A DNA stretch of 32,888 nucleotides, taken from positions 1-32,888 of the IMG/VR virus record IMGVR_UViG_3300034418_005493; one strand, given 5' to 3'. The stretch's first letter is position 1; each line of letters opens with the position of its first letter. Below, in pieces: positions 13,368-22,422 of the stretch. This DNA comes from a virus. The translations under genes were made by a program, and so were the position numbers. The notes below the pieces were generated by a model, which was not told the DNA's origin, did no database searches, and saw nothing but the letters and a program-made list of their open reading frames with translations.

Positions 13368-15577
13368 TGTACGAGCAAACGTTATATAAAGTAATAGATG
13401 ACTATATAAAACCACATACTGTAGCTAAAATGAATAAAGCTAAAAAGTGGGAGTATGGTTATAATGAAGATTACGATGTTGTTGTCATCAGTAAGACTGG
13501 TGAGATAGGTGAGATATACGAAATACAAAATCTTAAAATAGCTTTACCTAAAGCTAATAATGTAAAAAAATTTGAAGGTAATAGGTGGAAATATACAGAA
13601 TATCCTAAAGAACTTAAGAAAATAAAGTCTGTGTTTGATTGGGAGGAATACCCAGTAGACTTTAAAGAAAAATGGTATGATTACATCGATAGTGAATTTA
13701 ATAAAAGAGAACAAGGGTTTTGGTTCTATAATAAAAGTGTGGCTACTTACATTACTGGCTCTCATTATATGTACTTGCAGTGGAGCAAAATTGACGTTGG
13801 GCAGCCAGACTTTAGGGAATCAAACAGATTATTCTTTATATTCTGGGAGGCTTGTAAAGCCGACCCACGCTCTTACGGAATGTGCTATCTTAAAAACCGT
13901 CGGTCAGGATTTTCGTTTATGTCTTCGGCAGAAACCGTTAACGTGGCGACAATTACGTCAGATGCACGGTACGGTATCTTGTCAAAGTCTGGCCCTGATG
14001 CTAAGAAGATGTTCACGGATAAAGTCGTACCGATATCTGTCAACTACCCGTTCTTTTTCAAACCCATCCAGGACGGTATGGACAGGCCAAAAACCGAGCT
14101 TGCCTACAGAGTTCCTGCGACCAAATACACAAGGAAAAAACTTGAAACCAACGAAAAGCTTCAAGAACTTGACGGGCTCGACACAACGATCGACTGGAAG
14201 AACACAGGGGACAACTCGTACGATGGGGAGAAATTAAAGCTATTAGTACACGATGAAAGTGGAAAGTGGGAGAGACCTAATAATATATTAAATAACTGGC
14301 GAGTTACAAAAACTTGTTTAAGATTAGGTAGTAGAATTATTGGTAGATGCATGATGGGAAGTACATCAAACGCTCACGATAAAGGAGGTAAAAACTTTAA
14401 AAAACTTTATGATGACTCAGATGTTACTCAAAGAAACGCCAATGGACAGACTCGCAGCGGATTATATTCTTTGTTCATACCTATGGAATGGAACTACGAG
14501 GGATACATTGACGCTTATGGGTTACCTGTATTCGACACACCAAGTAAACCGGTTGAAGGACCTCAAGGTGAAAAGATAAAAATAGGTGTAATAGAATACT
14601 GGGAGAACGAAGTAGAGGGATTAAAGCAAGATCAAGATGGTCTTAATGAATTTTATAGACAGTTTCCACGCACGGAAAAACACGCTTTTAGAGATGAAAC
14701 AAAACAATCTTTGTTTAATCTAACTAAAATATACGAGCAAATAGATTTTAATGAAGACATGCGTAACTCTATAAATGTTACAAAAGGTAGTTTTCAATGG
14801 GAAAATGGCGAGCAAGACAGTAGAGTTGTATTTGCCCCAAATAAAAACGGTAGGTTTTTAATATCTTGGATACCACCTCTTCATTTGCAAAATAAAAAAT
14901 ATAGCAAGAACGGTAGGTTTTACCCCGGTAATGAACATATAGGCGCGTTTGGCTGTGACCCTTATGATATATCAGGTACAGTAGATAAAAGAGGTTCTAA
15001 CGGATCTCTTCACGGTTTAACTAAGTTTTCAATGGAAGACGCGCCGCCAAATCATTTTTTCTTAGAATATATAGCAAGACCACAAACAGCTGAAATATTT
15101 TTTGAAGATGTTTTAATGGCTTGTGTTTTTTACGGTATGCCAATACTTGCTGAAAATAATAAACCAAGACTTTTATATTACTTTAAAAAAAGAGGTTATA
15201 GAGGTTTTGCAATGAACAGACCAGATAGAAGTAGAAATAAACTATCTGTAACAGAAAGAGAGATAGGTGGAATACCAAACTCTAGTGAAGACATTAAACA
15301 GGCACACGCCGCGGCTATAGAATCTTACATAGAAAACTTTGTTGGATTAAAAGAAACAGGCTATGGTGATATGTACTTTCAAAGAACGCTTGAAGATTGG
15401 GCTAAATTTAATATTAATAATAGAACATCGCATGATGCTTCTATTAGCTCTGGTTTAGCACTAATGGCTTGTAACAAACATAGGTATACACCTATAAACA
15501 AAAGAAAAACGGAACCTGTTGACATAGGTATCAAAAGATACGACAACAGTGGATATACATCAAAAATAATAAGTTAA
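13367..15577 (+). CDS. terL: Terminase large subunit
   Basis: A 736-residue packaging motor. ATPase half: a degenerate Walker A KNRRSGFS (176-183), Walker B KLLVHDE with Asp296/Glu297, and coupling motif GSTSN (331-335). Nuclease half (RNase H-like): Asp531 in FGCDPYD, Glu595 in ILAENN and Asp690 in SHDASIS form the expected acidic triad. It cuts concatemers and pumps DNA through the portal encoded next door (zero-base spacing). Unusually for this window, a Shine-Dalgarno-like GGAGG lies 8 bases before the ATG, inside the terS 3' end. Residues about 165-288 are encoded by a markedly GC-richer stretch (13861-14230) with different codon choice, although the protein stays in frame. Confidence 0.95.
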   Translation: MYEQTLYKVIDDYIKPHTVAKMNKAKKWEYGYNEDYDVVVISKTGEIGEIYEIQNLKIALPKANNVKKFEGNRWKYTEYPKELKKIKSVFDWEEYPVDFKEKWYDYIDSEFNKREQGFWFYNKSVATYITGSHYMYLQWSKIDVGQPDFRESNRLFFIFWEACKADPRSYGMCYLKNRRSGFSFMSSAETVNVATITSDARYGILSKSGPDAKKMFTDKVVPISVNYPFFFKPIQDGMDRPKTELAYRVPATKYTRKKLETNEKLQELDGLDTTIDWKNTGDNSYDGEKLKLLVHDESGKWERPNNILNNWRVTKTCLRLGSRIIGRCMMGSTSNAHDKGGKNFKKLYDDSDVTQRNANGQTRSGLYSLFIPMEWNYEGYIDAYGLPVFDTPSKPVEGPQGEKIKIGVIEYWENEVEGLKQDQDGLNEFYRQFPRTEKHAFRDETKQSLFNLTKIYEQIDFNEDMRNSINVTKGSFQWENGEQDSRVVFAPNKNGRFLISWIPPLHLQNKKYSKNGRFYPGNEHIGAFGCDPYDISGTVDKRGSNGSLHGLTKFSMEDAPPNHFFLEYIARPQTAEIFFEDVLMACVFYGMPILAENNKPRLLYYFKKRGYRGFAMNRPDRSRNKLSVTEREIGGIPNSSEDIKQAHAAAIESYIENFVGLKETGYGDMYFQRTLEDWAKFNINNRTSHDASISSGLALMACNKHRYTPINKRKTEPVDIGIKRYDNSGYTSKIIS
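13861..14230 (+). other. GC-rich compositional island inside terL
   Basis: Hand counts give 170 G+C in 360 bases (47%) for 13861-14220, against 14/60 at 14281-14340, 16/60 at 13681-13740 and 15/60 at 13561-13620. Codons such as CCG, CGG, ACG, TCG, GAC and AAG become frequent, then vanish after about 14230. The edges fall just before Walker A and just before Walker B. A long second-frame opening here is a by-product of the raised GC. Confidence 0.8.
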
Positions 15578-17965
15578 ATGAACGTTTACACTAATAACAA
15601 CAGTTCTTTTCCTAGTCAAGTTGTAAGTAACGAAGAAAAAGGCACTTTTGAATATGGAAGGCAAGTTGCTCAAGCTATAGAGTATGAGTGGTTTAGACAA
15701 GGTAGAACTAATGGAAATAGATATTTAACTAATTGGAACAACTTTCATAATCTAAGATTATATGCTCGAGGTGAGCAATCAATACAAAAATATAAAGATG
15801 AATTATCTATTAACGGTGATTTGTCTTATCTTAATTTAGACTGGAAGCCAGTACCAATTTTATCTAAGTTCGTAGATATCGTAGTAAACGGTATATCTCA
15901 AAAAGCTTACGATATTAAAGCTTATGCTCAAGATCCTCAGTCAGTAAAGAAAAGAACAGACTACGCTTCTAAGCTTTACGAGGATATGATAGCTAAAGAT
16001 TACATTGAAACTGTTAAGCAAACTTTAGGTATAGACTTATATCAATCACCTAGCATTGATGTTATACCTGAATCAAAAGAAGAGCTAGAGCTTAAAATGC
16101 AATTAAGCTACAAGCAGTCAATTGAAATAGCTGAAGAAGAGAGTATTAACACTGTATTTGCACAAAACAAATACGACTTAGTTAGACGTAGACTTAATAT
16201 GGATTTAACTGTATTAGGTATTGCGGCTGCAAAAACTAGTTTCAATATAGCTGAAGGTGTTAAGGTTGATTATGTTGACCCTTCTTATATGGTTTATTCT
16301 TACACAGAAGATCCAAACTTTGAAGACATATACTATGTCGGTGAAGTTAAATCAATAACAATACCAGAGCTTAAAAAAGAGTTTCCTAATATATCTGAAA
16401 AAGAGCTAGAGCGTATACAGAATATGCCAGGTAATAAATCATATATAACTGGCTGGGGACAATACGACGAAAATACAGTTCAAGTTTTGTATTTTGATTA
16501 TAAAACATACCATAATCAAGTATTTAAAATAAAGCAAACTGATCAAGGGTTAATGAAGGCTATCGAGAAGCCAGATACATTTAATCCACCAGAAAATGAT
16601 AACTTTGAAAGAGTATCAAGAACTATAGAAGTTCTTTACAATGGCGCTGTAGTTTTGGGAACAGATACAATGCTTAAGTGGGAGTTAGCTGAAAATATGT
16701 CAAGACCATACGCTGACACAACTAAAGTTGCTATGAATTATGCCATATGTGCGCCTAGAATGTACAAAGGTAGAATAGAGTCTATTGTTAGTAAGTGTAT
16801 TGGGTTTGCTGATATGATTCAAATAACTCATTTAAAACTACAACAAGTGTTGTCAAGAATGGTGCCAGACGGTGTTTATCTTGATATGGACGGTTTAGCA
16901 GAAGTTGATTTAGGCAATGGAACAAACTACAACCCGGCTGAAGCATTAAATATGTATTTTCAAACCGGTAGTATCGTTGGTAGATCTTTAACGCAAGATG
17001 GCGAATTAAACCACGGTAAAGTACCTATTCAAGAACTTAGCAGCTCAAGTGGTGGTGCTAAAATACAAAGTCTTATACAGACATATCAATACTATTTACA
17101 GATGATACGTGATGTGACAGGGCTAAACGAAGCTAGAGACGGTAGTGTTCCTGATAAATCTACGCTTGTAGGGTTACAGAAGCTAGCTGCTAACGCGTCA
17201 AACGTAGCAACTAGACACATTGTTCAGTCTAGTTTGTATTTAACTCTTAAACTAGCAGAAAATGTATCGCTTAAAATAGCTGATGCATTGCGCTTTCCGC
17301 TCACAAGAGCATCGTTACAAAACTCTATATCTACTTATAACATAAAATCACTAGACGAAGTTATAAACTTAAACCTACATGATTTTGGTATATTCTTAGA
17401 ATTAGAACCGGATGAAGAAGAGAGAGCTCAGTTAGAGCAAAACATACAGGTTGCATTGCAGTCAGGTGGTATTGATCTAGAAGATGCTATTGATATACGT
17501 CAAATTAAAAACCTTAAGTTAGCTAATCAAATGCTAAAGATTAAGCGTAAGGTTAAAATGGAACGTGATCAAAAAACACAACAAGCTAATATTGCTGCTC
17601 AAGCAGATGCTCAAGCTCAAACAGCTGAAAGAACAGCTATGGCAGAAGTGCAGAAACAAGAAGCTGTAGCATCAACTAAAGTTGATATTGAAAAAGCTAA
17701 GCAAGAAATGGAAATGCAGAAAATGCAAGTTGCAGCTCAGATAAAGCAAGCTGAGATGGAGAGACAGTTCCAGTATGACATGCAGCTAAAGCAGATGGAT
17801 ATTCAAGTAGAAAGAAACAAAGAGCAATTTATAGAAGATCGCAAAGATAAAAGAACAAAAATACAAGCGACACAACAAAGTGAAATGATAAGCCAAAGGA
17901 AAAACGATGGTTTACCTATAGACTTTGAAAATCAACCAGACCAAGGTCTTGGTGCCTTTATGTAG
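15578..17965 (+). CDS. Portal protein
   Basis: A 795-residue protein starting at the first base after the terL stop. It has the size and context of a podovirus or crAss-like portal. The N-terminal half has mixed alpha/beta text with WxxFxNLRLYARGEQ and DWKPVPILSKFVDIVVNG, common in portals. A conserved helix region, MIRDVTGLNEARDGSVPDKSTL followed by VGLQKLAANASN, lies around residues 510-545. The last ~130 residues (about 660-780) are a long Gln/Ala/Lys/Glu-rich coiled helix (QQANIAAQADAQAQTAERTAM, KQAEMERQFQYDMQLKQMD), which would form the barrel projecting into the capsid. It makes the dodecameric vertex that docks terminase and later the tail adaptors. Confidence 0.92.
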   Translation: MNVYTNNNSSFPSQVVSNEEKGTFEYGRQVAQAIEYEWFRQGRTNGNRYLTNWNNFHNLRLYARGEQSIQKYKDELSINGDLSYLNLDWKPVPILSKFVDIVVNGISQKAYDIKAYAQDPQSVKKRTDYASKLYEDMIAKDYIETVKQTLGIDLYQSPSIDVIPESKEELELKMQLSYKQSIEIAEEESINTVFAQNKYDLVRRRLNMDLTVLGIAAAKTSFNIAEGVKVDYVDPSYMVYSYTEDPNFEDIYYVGEVKSITIPELKKEFPNISEKELERIQNMPGNKSYITGWGQYDENTVQVLYFDYKTYHNQVFKIKQTDQGLMKAIEKPDTFNPPENDNFERVSRTIEVLYNGAVVLGTDTMLKWELAENMSRPYADTTKVAMNYAICAPRMYKGRIESIVSKCIGFADMIQITHLKLQQVLSRMVPDGVYLDMDGLAEVDLGNGTNYNPAEALNMYFQTGSIVGRSLTQDGELNHGKVPIQELSSSSGGAKIQSLIQTYQYYLQMIRDVTGLNEARDGSVPDKSTLVGLQKLAANASNVATRHIVQSSLYLTLKLAENVSLKIADALRFPLTRASLQNSISTYNIKSLDEVINLNLHDFGIFLELEPDEEERAQLEQNIQVALQSGGIDLEDAIDIRQIKNLKLANQMLKIKRKVKMERDQKTQQANIAAQADAQAQTAERTAMAEVQKQEAVASTKVDIEKAKQEMEMQKMQVAAQIKQAEMERQFQYDMQLKQMDIQVERNKEQFIEDRKDKRTKIQATQQSEMISQRKNDGLPIDFENQPDQGLGAFM

Positions 17966-17995
17966 GCAAAACAATTTTTTAAATTATATTATATT

Positions 17996-19186
17996 ATGTC
18001 AGAAGTAAAAAAAGAAGGTGAATTTACTTTAAAAGGTAAAAAGAAAACTACACCTAAAAAACTAGTTAAAAAAAACGAAGTAACTAAAGTTGATCTTAAA
18101 AAGCCGGTAGAAGAGCAAAAGGTTGAGCAAGATGTTACAAAAGTGGTTATACCAAAAGAAAAACAAGAAGATGCCGTTCAAACACAAGAGACAGATGATA
18201 GCAATGTTATTATCGAAGAGCCCAAAGACAGTGGCGACAGCAAAGAAGTGGTTGAAGAAGTACGGGCCACCGAAGAAACAGTAGAGTCTCCTATAGAAAT
18301 TATAGAAGAAACAGCTGAAATAGAAAAAGAATTAAAAGAAGCCGTAAGAGATGAAAAGGTTTTAGGCAAGCAATTACCTGAAAACATTGAAAAACTAGTT
18401 TCTTTTATGGAAGAAACCGGAGGTAGCGTAGAAGATTACGTAAGGTTAAACGCTGATTACTCTAGCGTAGACGATACTACATTGTTAAAAGAGTATTACA
18501 AAAAAGAAAAACCATATCTTGATAGTTCAGATATTGATTTGTTATTAGAAGATTTTCAATATGACGAAGATTTAGATGAAGACAGAGATATACGCAAGAA
18601 AAAACTTGCATTTAAAGAAGAAGTTGCAAAAGCCAAAAACTTTTTGGAAAGCACAAAGGAAAAATACTACGCTGATATCAAGTTGAAATCAAACGTAAAT
18701 CCTGAAGCTCAAAAAGCTATGGACTTTTTCAATCGATATAATAAGCAGCAAGAACAAGCTGAGCAAAACCGTAAAGTGGTTCAAGAAAATACTAAAAAAC
18801 TTTTTACTGAAGATTTCGAAGGTTTCGATATTAGTGTAGGTGAAAAGAAATATAGGTATAAATTACAAAACACTGACGGAATTGCTGATAAACAATCAGA
18901 CATTAACAATCTAATCGGGAAGTTCCTTGATAAAAACGGGTCTGTTAGTGACTACAAAGGTTATCATAAAGCAATGTATGCTGCTGAAAATGTAGATAAA
19001 ATAGCATCACATTTCTACGAGCAAGGTAAAGCCGATGCGGTCAAACAGGTTGTAGATACTTCTAAAAACCTAAGTGACACAAAAGCTAGACCTTCTGGCG
19101 GTGATGTATTTATTAATGGTTTAAAAGTTAAAGCTATTAGCGGTGCTGATTCTACAAAACTTAGAATTAAAAAATTTAAAAATTAA
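17996..19186 (+). CDS. Capsid scaffold-like protein
   Basis: A 396-residue, strongly charged protein between portal and major capsid protein. It starts after an A/T leader (TATATTATG). Residues 1-125 are low complexity, Lys-rich then Glu/Asp/Thr/Val-rich (EEPKDSGDSKEVVEEVRATE). The middle is helical and coiled (EKLVSFMEETGGSVEDYVRLNADY; DIRKKKLAFKEEVAKAKNFLESTKEKYY). The C-terminus is basic (KLRIKKFKN), as expected for the capsid-binding end of scaffolds. The 'GGSVEDYVRLNADY...YL....I..LLE' region is typical of phage scaffold-like proteins. It would organise the procapsid and leave or be degraded on maturation. No protease motif is seen in it. Confidence 0.8.
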   Translation: MSEVKKEGEFTLKGKKKTTPKKLVKKNEVTKVDLKKPVEEQKVEQDVTKVVIPKEKQEDAVQTQETDDSNVIIEEPKDSGDSKEVVEEVRATEETVESPIEIIEETAEIEKELKEAVRDEKVLGKQLPENIEKLVSFMEETGGSVEDYVRLNADYSSVDDTTLLKEYYKKEKPYLDSSDIDLLLEDFQYDEDLDEDRDIRKKKLAFKEEVAKAKNFLESTKEKYYADIKLKSNVNPEAQKAMDFFNRYNKQQEQAEQNRKVVQENTKKLFTEDFEGFDISVGEKKYRYKLQNTDGIADKQSDINNLIGKFLDKNGSVSDYKGYHKAMYAAENVDKIASHFYEQGKADAVKQVVDTSKNLSDTKARPSGGDVFINGLKVKAISGADSTKLRIKKFKN

Positions 19187-19199
19187 AAACTAAAAAATT

Positions 19200-20663
19200 A
19201 TGGCTAATGTAAGTCCTGTGTTTGGAAGTATTATTCCATCACAAAAACAACAAGCGCTAGAAACAAACTACCTTAACTTTACAGATGGTACTAGTGACTT
19301 CGCTCAGCAATATTTACCAGAAATCTACGAAGCTGAAGTAGAGCGTTATGGAAACAGAACGTTATCTGGATTTTTACGAATGGTAGGCGCTGAAATGCCT
19401 ATGACATCTGATCAAGTAGTTTGGTCTGAGCAGAACCGTTTACACATTTCTTATAACGGAGTAACAGCTGCTATCTCTGGAACAACACCTAACATCGTGT
19501 CAACATTGACTATCCCTGTTGGTGGATCTGGTGCTACTTTAGTAGAAAACGTAGTATCTCCTGGTTCAACTATCGTTGTAACTAATGGAGCAAACGGAGA
19601 TGAGCTAAAGTGTTACGTTGTTGCTTCTGGCGCGACTCCAGGATCTGGACTAGCTGCTGGCGAGTTAACTGTAAAACCTTACACTCAAGAAGCTCTTGAT
19701 GGAGCTGGTGCAGGTGAAGTTGATTTAGTAACTGGTTCTCCAGCTTTAAAAATCTTTGTATACGGTTCTGAATATGGAAAAGGAACAACAGATTCTAACA
19801 GAATTTCTGTAGACCCTTCTTTTACTCAATATTCTAATTCACCTATCATCATCAAAGATAAATTTGCTATCAATGGTTCTGACACTGCTCAGATCGGTTG
19901 GGTAGAAGTTGCTACTGAAGACGGAACTGGAGGATTCTTGTGGTACTTAAAAGCTGAGTCTGAAACTAGACTACGTTTTGAGGATTACTTAGAAATGTCT
20001 GTAGTTGAAGGAGAATTAAAATCTGGAACATCTACTGCTTCTGTTAAAGGTACTGAAGGTCTTTTTGCTGCTATCAAAGATAGAGGTAATGTATTGGCTG
20101 GATTCTCTGCAACACCTGCAAACGCTTTAAGTGAATTTGATTCAATTCTTAAAAACTTAGACACTCAAGGTGCTATTGAAGAAAACATGTTATTCTTAAA
20201 CAGAAACACTGCTTTAGAATTTGACGATATGCTAGCTGGTATTTCTGCTGGAAACAACGGTGGTACTGCTTACGGTTTGTTTGAAAACTCTGAAGAAATG
20301 GCTTTAAATCTTGGATTTAGCGGTTTCCGTAGAGGATCTTACGATTTCTACAAAACTGATTGGAAATATTTGAACGATGCTTCTACTCGTGGTGGTTTAG
20401 CAACATCTAGTATTGATGGTGTTTTAGTACCAGCTGGAACTTCAACTGTTTACGATCAAATCCTAGGAACTAACATCCGTCGTCCTTTCTTACACGTTCG
20501 TTACAGAGCTTCACAAGCCGACGATCGTAGAATGAAAAACTGGATTACTGGTTCTGTAGGAGGAGCTTTCACTTCAGATCTTGATGCAATGGAAGTACAC
20601 TTCCTTTCTGAAAGATGTCTAGTGGTTCAAGGAGCAAACAACTTTGTATTGTTTACTGCCTAA
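19200..20663 (+). CDS. Major capsid protein
   Basis: A 487-residue protein 13 bases after the scaffold gene. The N-terminus (GSIIPSQKQQALETNYLNFTDG) is followed by a helix and loop (YLPEIYEAEVERYGNRTLSGFLRMVGAEMPMTSDQVVW, about 38-75) and a beta-rich region that looks like an inserted surface domain (about 85-240). The C-terminal 65 residues are dense in hydrophobic strands (FLHVRYRASQADDRRMKNW, AMEVHFLSERCLVVQGANNFVLF), as in HK97-fold capsids. Codon choice differs from neighbours: about half of its Arg codons are CGT where others use AGA, and Phe is often TTC, fitting very high expression. A strong hairpin follows the stop. Confidence 0.9.
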   Translation: MANVSPVFGSIIPSQKQQALETNYLNFTDGTSDFAQQYLPEIYEAEVERYGNRTLSGFLRMVGAEMPMTSDQVVWSEQNRLHISYNGVTAAISGTTPNIVSTLTIPVGGSGATLVENVVSPGSTIVVTNGANGDELKCYVVASGATPGSGLAAGELTVKPYTQEALDGAGAGEVDLVTGSPALKIFVYGSEYGKGTTDSNRISVDPSFTQYSNSPIIIKDKFAINGSDTAQIGWVEVATEDGTGGFLWYLKAESETRLRFEDYLEMSVVEGELKSGTSTASVKGTEGLFAAIKDRGNVLAGFSATPANALSEFDSILKNLDTQGAIEENMLFLNRNTALEFDDMLAGISAGNNGGTAYGLFENSEEMALNLGFSGFRRGSYDFYKTDWKYLNDASTRGGLATSSIDGVLVPAGTSTVYDQILGTNIRRPFLHVRYRASQADDRRMKNWITGSVGGAFTSDLDAMEVHFLSERCLVVQGANNFVLFTA

Positions 20664-20670
20664 TAACACA

Positions 20671-20713
20671 GGTAATGTTTACCCCTGATGTAATTTCAGG
20701 GGTAACTATTACC
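20671..20713 (+). terminator. Long stem-loop after the capsid gene
   Basis: A perfect 10-bp stem TTACCCCTGA / TCAGGGGTAA (20679-20688 with 20696-20705) closes a 7-base loop. After a 2x2 internal loop it continues as a second 6-bp stem GGTAAT / ATTACC (20671-20676 with 20708-20713). It starts 7 bases after the MCP stop. No immediate run of T follows, only CTTATTAACTATTTAATTTT, so it may be a partial terminator or an mRNA-stabilising structure for the MCP message. Confidence 0.7.
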
Positions 20714-20741
20714 CTTATTAACTATTTAATTTTATTATATT

Positions 20742-21569
20742 ATGGCTAAAAAAGCTAAAGCAGAAGAAACTGTTGAGGTTGCACCTCAAGAAACTGTTGT
20801 CAAGGCAACTAAAAAAGAAAATACAACACCGCAAAAACCTCAATGGGAAATAAAAGATAGAACTTATATACTAAAAGGCAAGTCACCGTTAACTTACACA
20901 ATACCTTGCAGACATAGTTCTAAATACCCGCTATTATGGTTTGATAAAGAAACAGGTGTTCAAAAAGAATTAAGATACGCTACTAATCAAAACTCTGTTT
21001 TTGTAAGTGAACAAAAAGGTGAATCAACACTCGGGCATATAATGTTTAAAGACGGTGCGCTTTTTGTTCCAAAAGAAAAACAGAATCTTCAAAAATTATT
21101 ATCTTTGTATCACCCTTATAAAAATCAAAGATACTATGAATATAGCTCTGTTGCTATAGCTGAAGATGAATTAGACGTATTAGAAATACAAATTGATGCT
21201 ATGAACTTAGCTAGAGAAATTGACATCGATCAAGCAGAAGCTATACTAAGAGTCGAGCTAGGATCTAAAGTTTCTAACATGAGTTCAAAAGAATTAAAAA
21301 GAGATTTATTGTTGTTTGCTAAAAACAATCCGCAAACATTTGTTGCATTGGCTAATGATGATAATGTGCAACTTAGAAACATAGCTATTAGAGCTACAGA
21401 AGCTAAGATAATAAATCTTTCAGGTGATCAAAGAACTTTCACGTGGGCTTCAAATGGTAGAAAACTAATGAACGTTCCATTTGATGAAAACCCATACTCA
21501 GCCTTTGCTGCTTTCTTGAAAACAGACGAGGGTGTTGAAGTTTTTAGATCTATCGAGAAAAAACTATAA
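20742..21569 (+). CDS. Conserved phage structural-region protein, function unknown
   Basis: A 275-residue protein flanked on both sides by strong stem-loops. Residues 1-35 are a Lys/Glu/Thr/Val-rich disordered head. Next comes WEIKDRTYILKGKSPLTYTIPCRHSSKYPLLWFDKETGVQKELRYATNQ, then SVFVSEQKGESTLGHIMFKDGALFVPKEKQNLQKLLSLYHPY, a beta-rich segment. The second half is helical (EDELDVLEIQIDAMNLAREIDIDQAEAILRVELGS) and ends AAFLKTDEGVEVFRSIEKKL. The text is familiar from marine phage structural regions as a conserved unknown beside the capsid gene; a capsid decoration, completion or neck role is possible. No catalytic motif is seen. Confidence 0.75.
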   Translation: MAKKAKAEETVEVAPQETVVKATKKENTTPQKPQWEIKDRTYILKGKSPLTYTIPCRHSSKYPLLWFDKETGVQKELRYATNQNSVFVSEQKGESTLGHIMFKDGALFVPKEKQNLQKLLSLYHPYKNQRYYEYSSVAIAEDELDVLEIQIDAMNLAREIDIDQAEAILRVELGSKVSNMSSKELKRDLLLFAKNNPQTFVALANDDNVQLRNIAIRATEAKIINLSGDQRTFTWASNGRKLMNVPFDENPYSAFAAFLKTDEGVEVFRSIEKKL

Positions 21570-21571
21570 AA

Positions 21572-21588
21572 ACAAGTGATACTAATAT
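21572..21588 (+). promoter_or_regulatory. ACAAGTGAT intergenic motif, copy 3
   Basis: ACAAGTGATACTAATAT lies between 21569 and 21639, immediately before a stem-loop. It shares ACAAGTGAT with the copy at 7259 and is close to those at 11331 and 28980. Function unknown. Confidence 0.3.
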
Positions 21589-21590
21589 GA

Positions 21591-21614
21591 TGGGGACTAC
21601 GAAAGTAGTCTCCA
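21591..21614 (+). terminator. GNRA-tetraloop hairpin before the first connector gene
   Basis: TGGGGACTAC and GTAGTCTCCA pair over 10 bp (one G-U) around a GAAA tetraloop, a very stable RNA hairpin. It is followed by TGTATTATAATAAAAA rather than a clean T run. It could be an inefficient terminator, a processing site or a 5' protective structure for the gene at 21639. Confidence 0.65.
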
Positions 21615-21638
21615 CTGTATTATAATAAAAATATAAAA

Positions 21639-22418
21639 ATGGCAGTAAGCGTAAATACGGTATATCAAACAGTCTTGTATATATTAAACAAAGAGCAAAG
21701 AGGTTATATAACGCCTGCTGAATTTAATAGTCTAGCCGAACAAGTTCAAGACGAAATATTTAATTCTTATTTTCCAGATGGAAATCAAATAAACAGATTA
21801 AATCAAAACAACTCCCAAAACGATACTGAGTTTTTTGATATTTTTAAAAACATATCTTACAAGCTTTATCCTTTTGAGCGTGAAGCGTCTTTTACGTACA
21901 ACGCAACAAACGATGGCTGGGTTTATAGCGGTACTGGTGTTTTGTATACTATAGGTGAAATAGAGGCTACATATACAGGTAATAGAACTAATAATACTTC
22001 AATAGTTCAACTAGCTAGTAAAAAAGATTATTCAAAAATAACTAGATCAAAACTAACTTCACCAACAGAGAGTTACCCAATGTGTTTAACAACTCAAACT
22101 ACAACTCCTATTTTTCCTCAAACAACAAACCAGTTGTTAATAAAAGTTAGTCCTCAACCAAGCGCGCTTTCTGTAAATTCTTTATTTAAACCATCTTCTC
22201 CAAGCTGGGGCTTTACTATTGGAGCTCTTGGCCAATACCTATTTAGTCCTTCAGGAACGTCTGGTTCTTCTACTGTTAATTTTGAATTAGATATTTCAGA
22301 AAAAAACAATATAATAATTAATATATTAAAATATTGCGGAATTATAGTTAAAGATCCTACTATAATACAAGTAGCTGAACAAGAAGCTCAAAAAATTGAA
22401 ACAAACGAAAAATCTTAA
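21639..22418 (+). CDS. Putative head-tail adaptor / neck protein
   Basis: A 259-residue protein. The N-terminal helix pair VYQTVLYILNKEQRGYITPAEFNSLAEQVQDEIFNSYF (8-46) is a recurrent opening in phage structural proteins located between the capsid and tail tube genes. The middle is beta-rich (KLYPFEREASFTYNATNDGWVY, GEIEATYTGNRTNN, QLASKKDYSKITRSKLTSPTESYPMC), and the C-terminus has a helix (NNIIINILKYCGIIVKDPTIIQVAEQEAQKIE). The position just upstream of a second connector-like gene and the muzzle suggests a ring protein at the portal exit. Exact ring assignment is not possible from sequence alone. Confidence 0.65.
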   Translation: MAVSVNTVYQTVLYILNKEQRGYITPAEFNSLAEQVQDEIFNSYFPDGNQINRLNQNNSQNDTEFFDIFKNISYKLYPFEREASFTYNATNDGWVYSGTGVLYTIGEIEATYTGNRTNNTSIVQLASKKDYSKITRSKLTSPTESYPMCLTTQTTTPIFPQTTNQLLIKVSPQPSALSVNSLFKPSSPSWGFTIGALGQYLFSPSGTSGSSTVNFELDISEKNNIIINILKYCGIIVKDPTIIQVAEQEAQKIETNEKS

Positions 22419-22422
22419 TTAA

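Noticed and set aside
13677-14237. 186-residue second-frame opening inside terL
   Set aside because: Its product is low-grade Arg/Thr/Ser-rich text with no fold, and it is open only because the GC-rich island lacks stop codons. The terL frame contains intact motifs.
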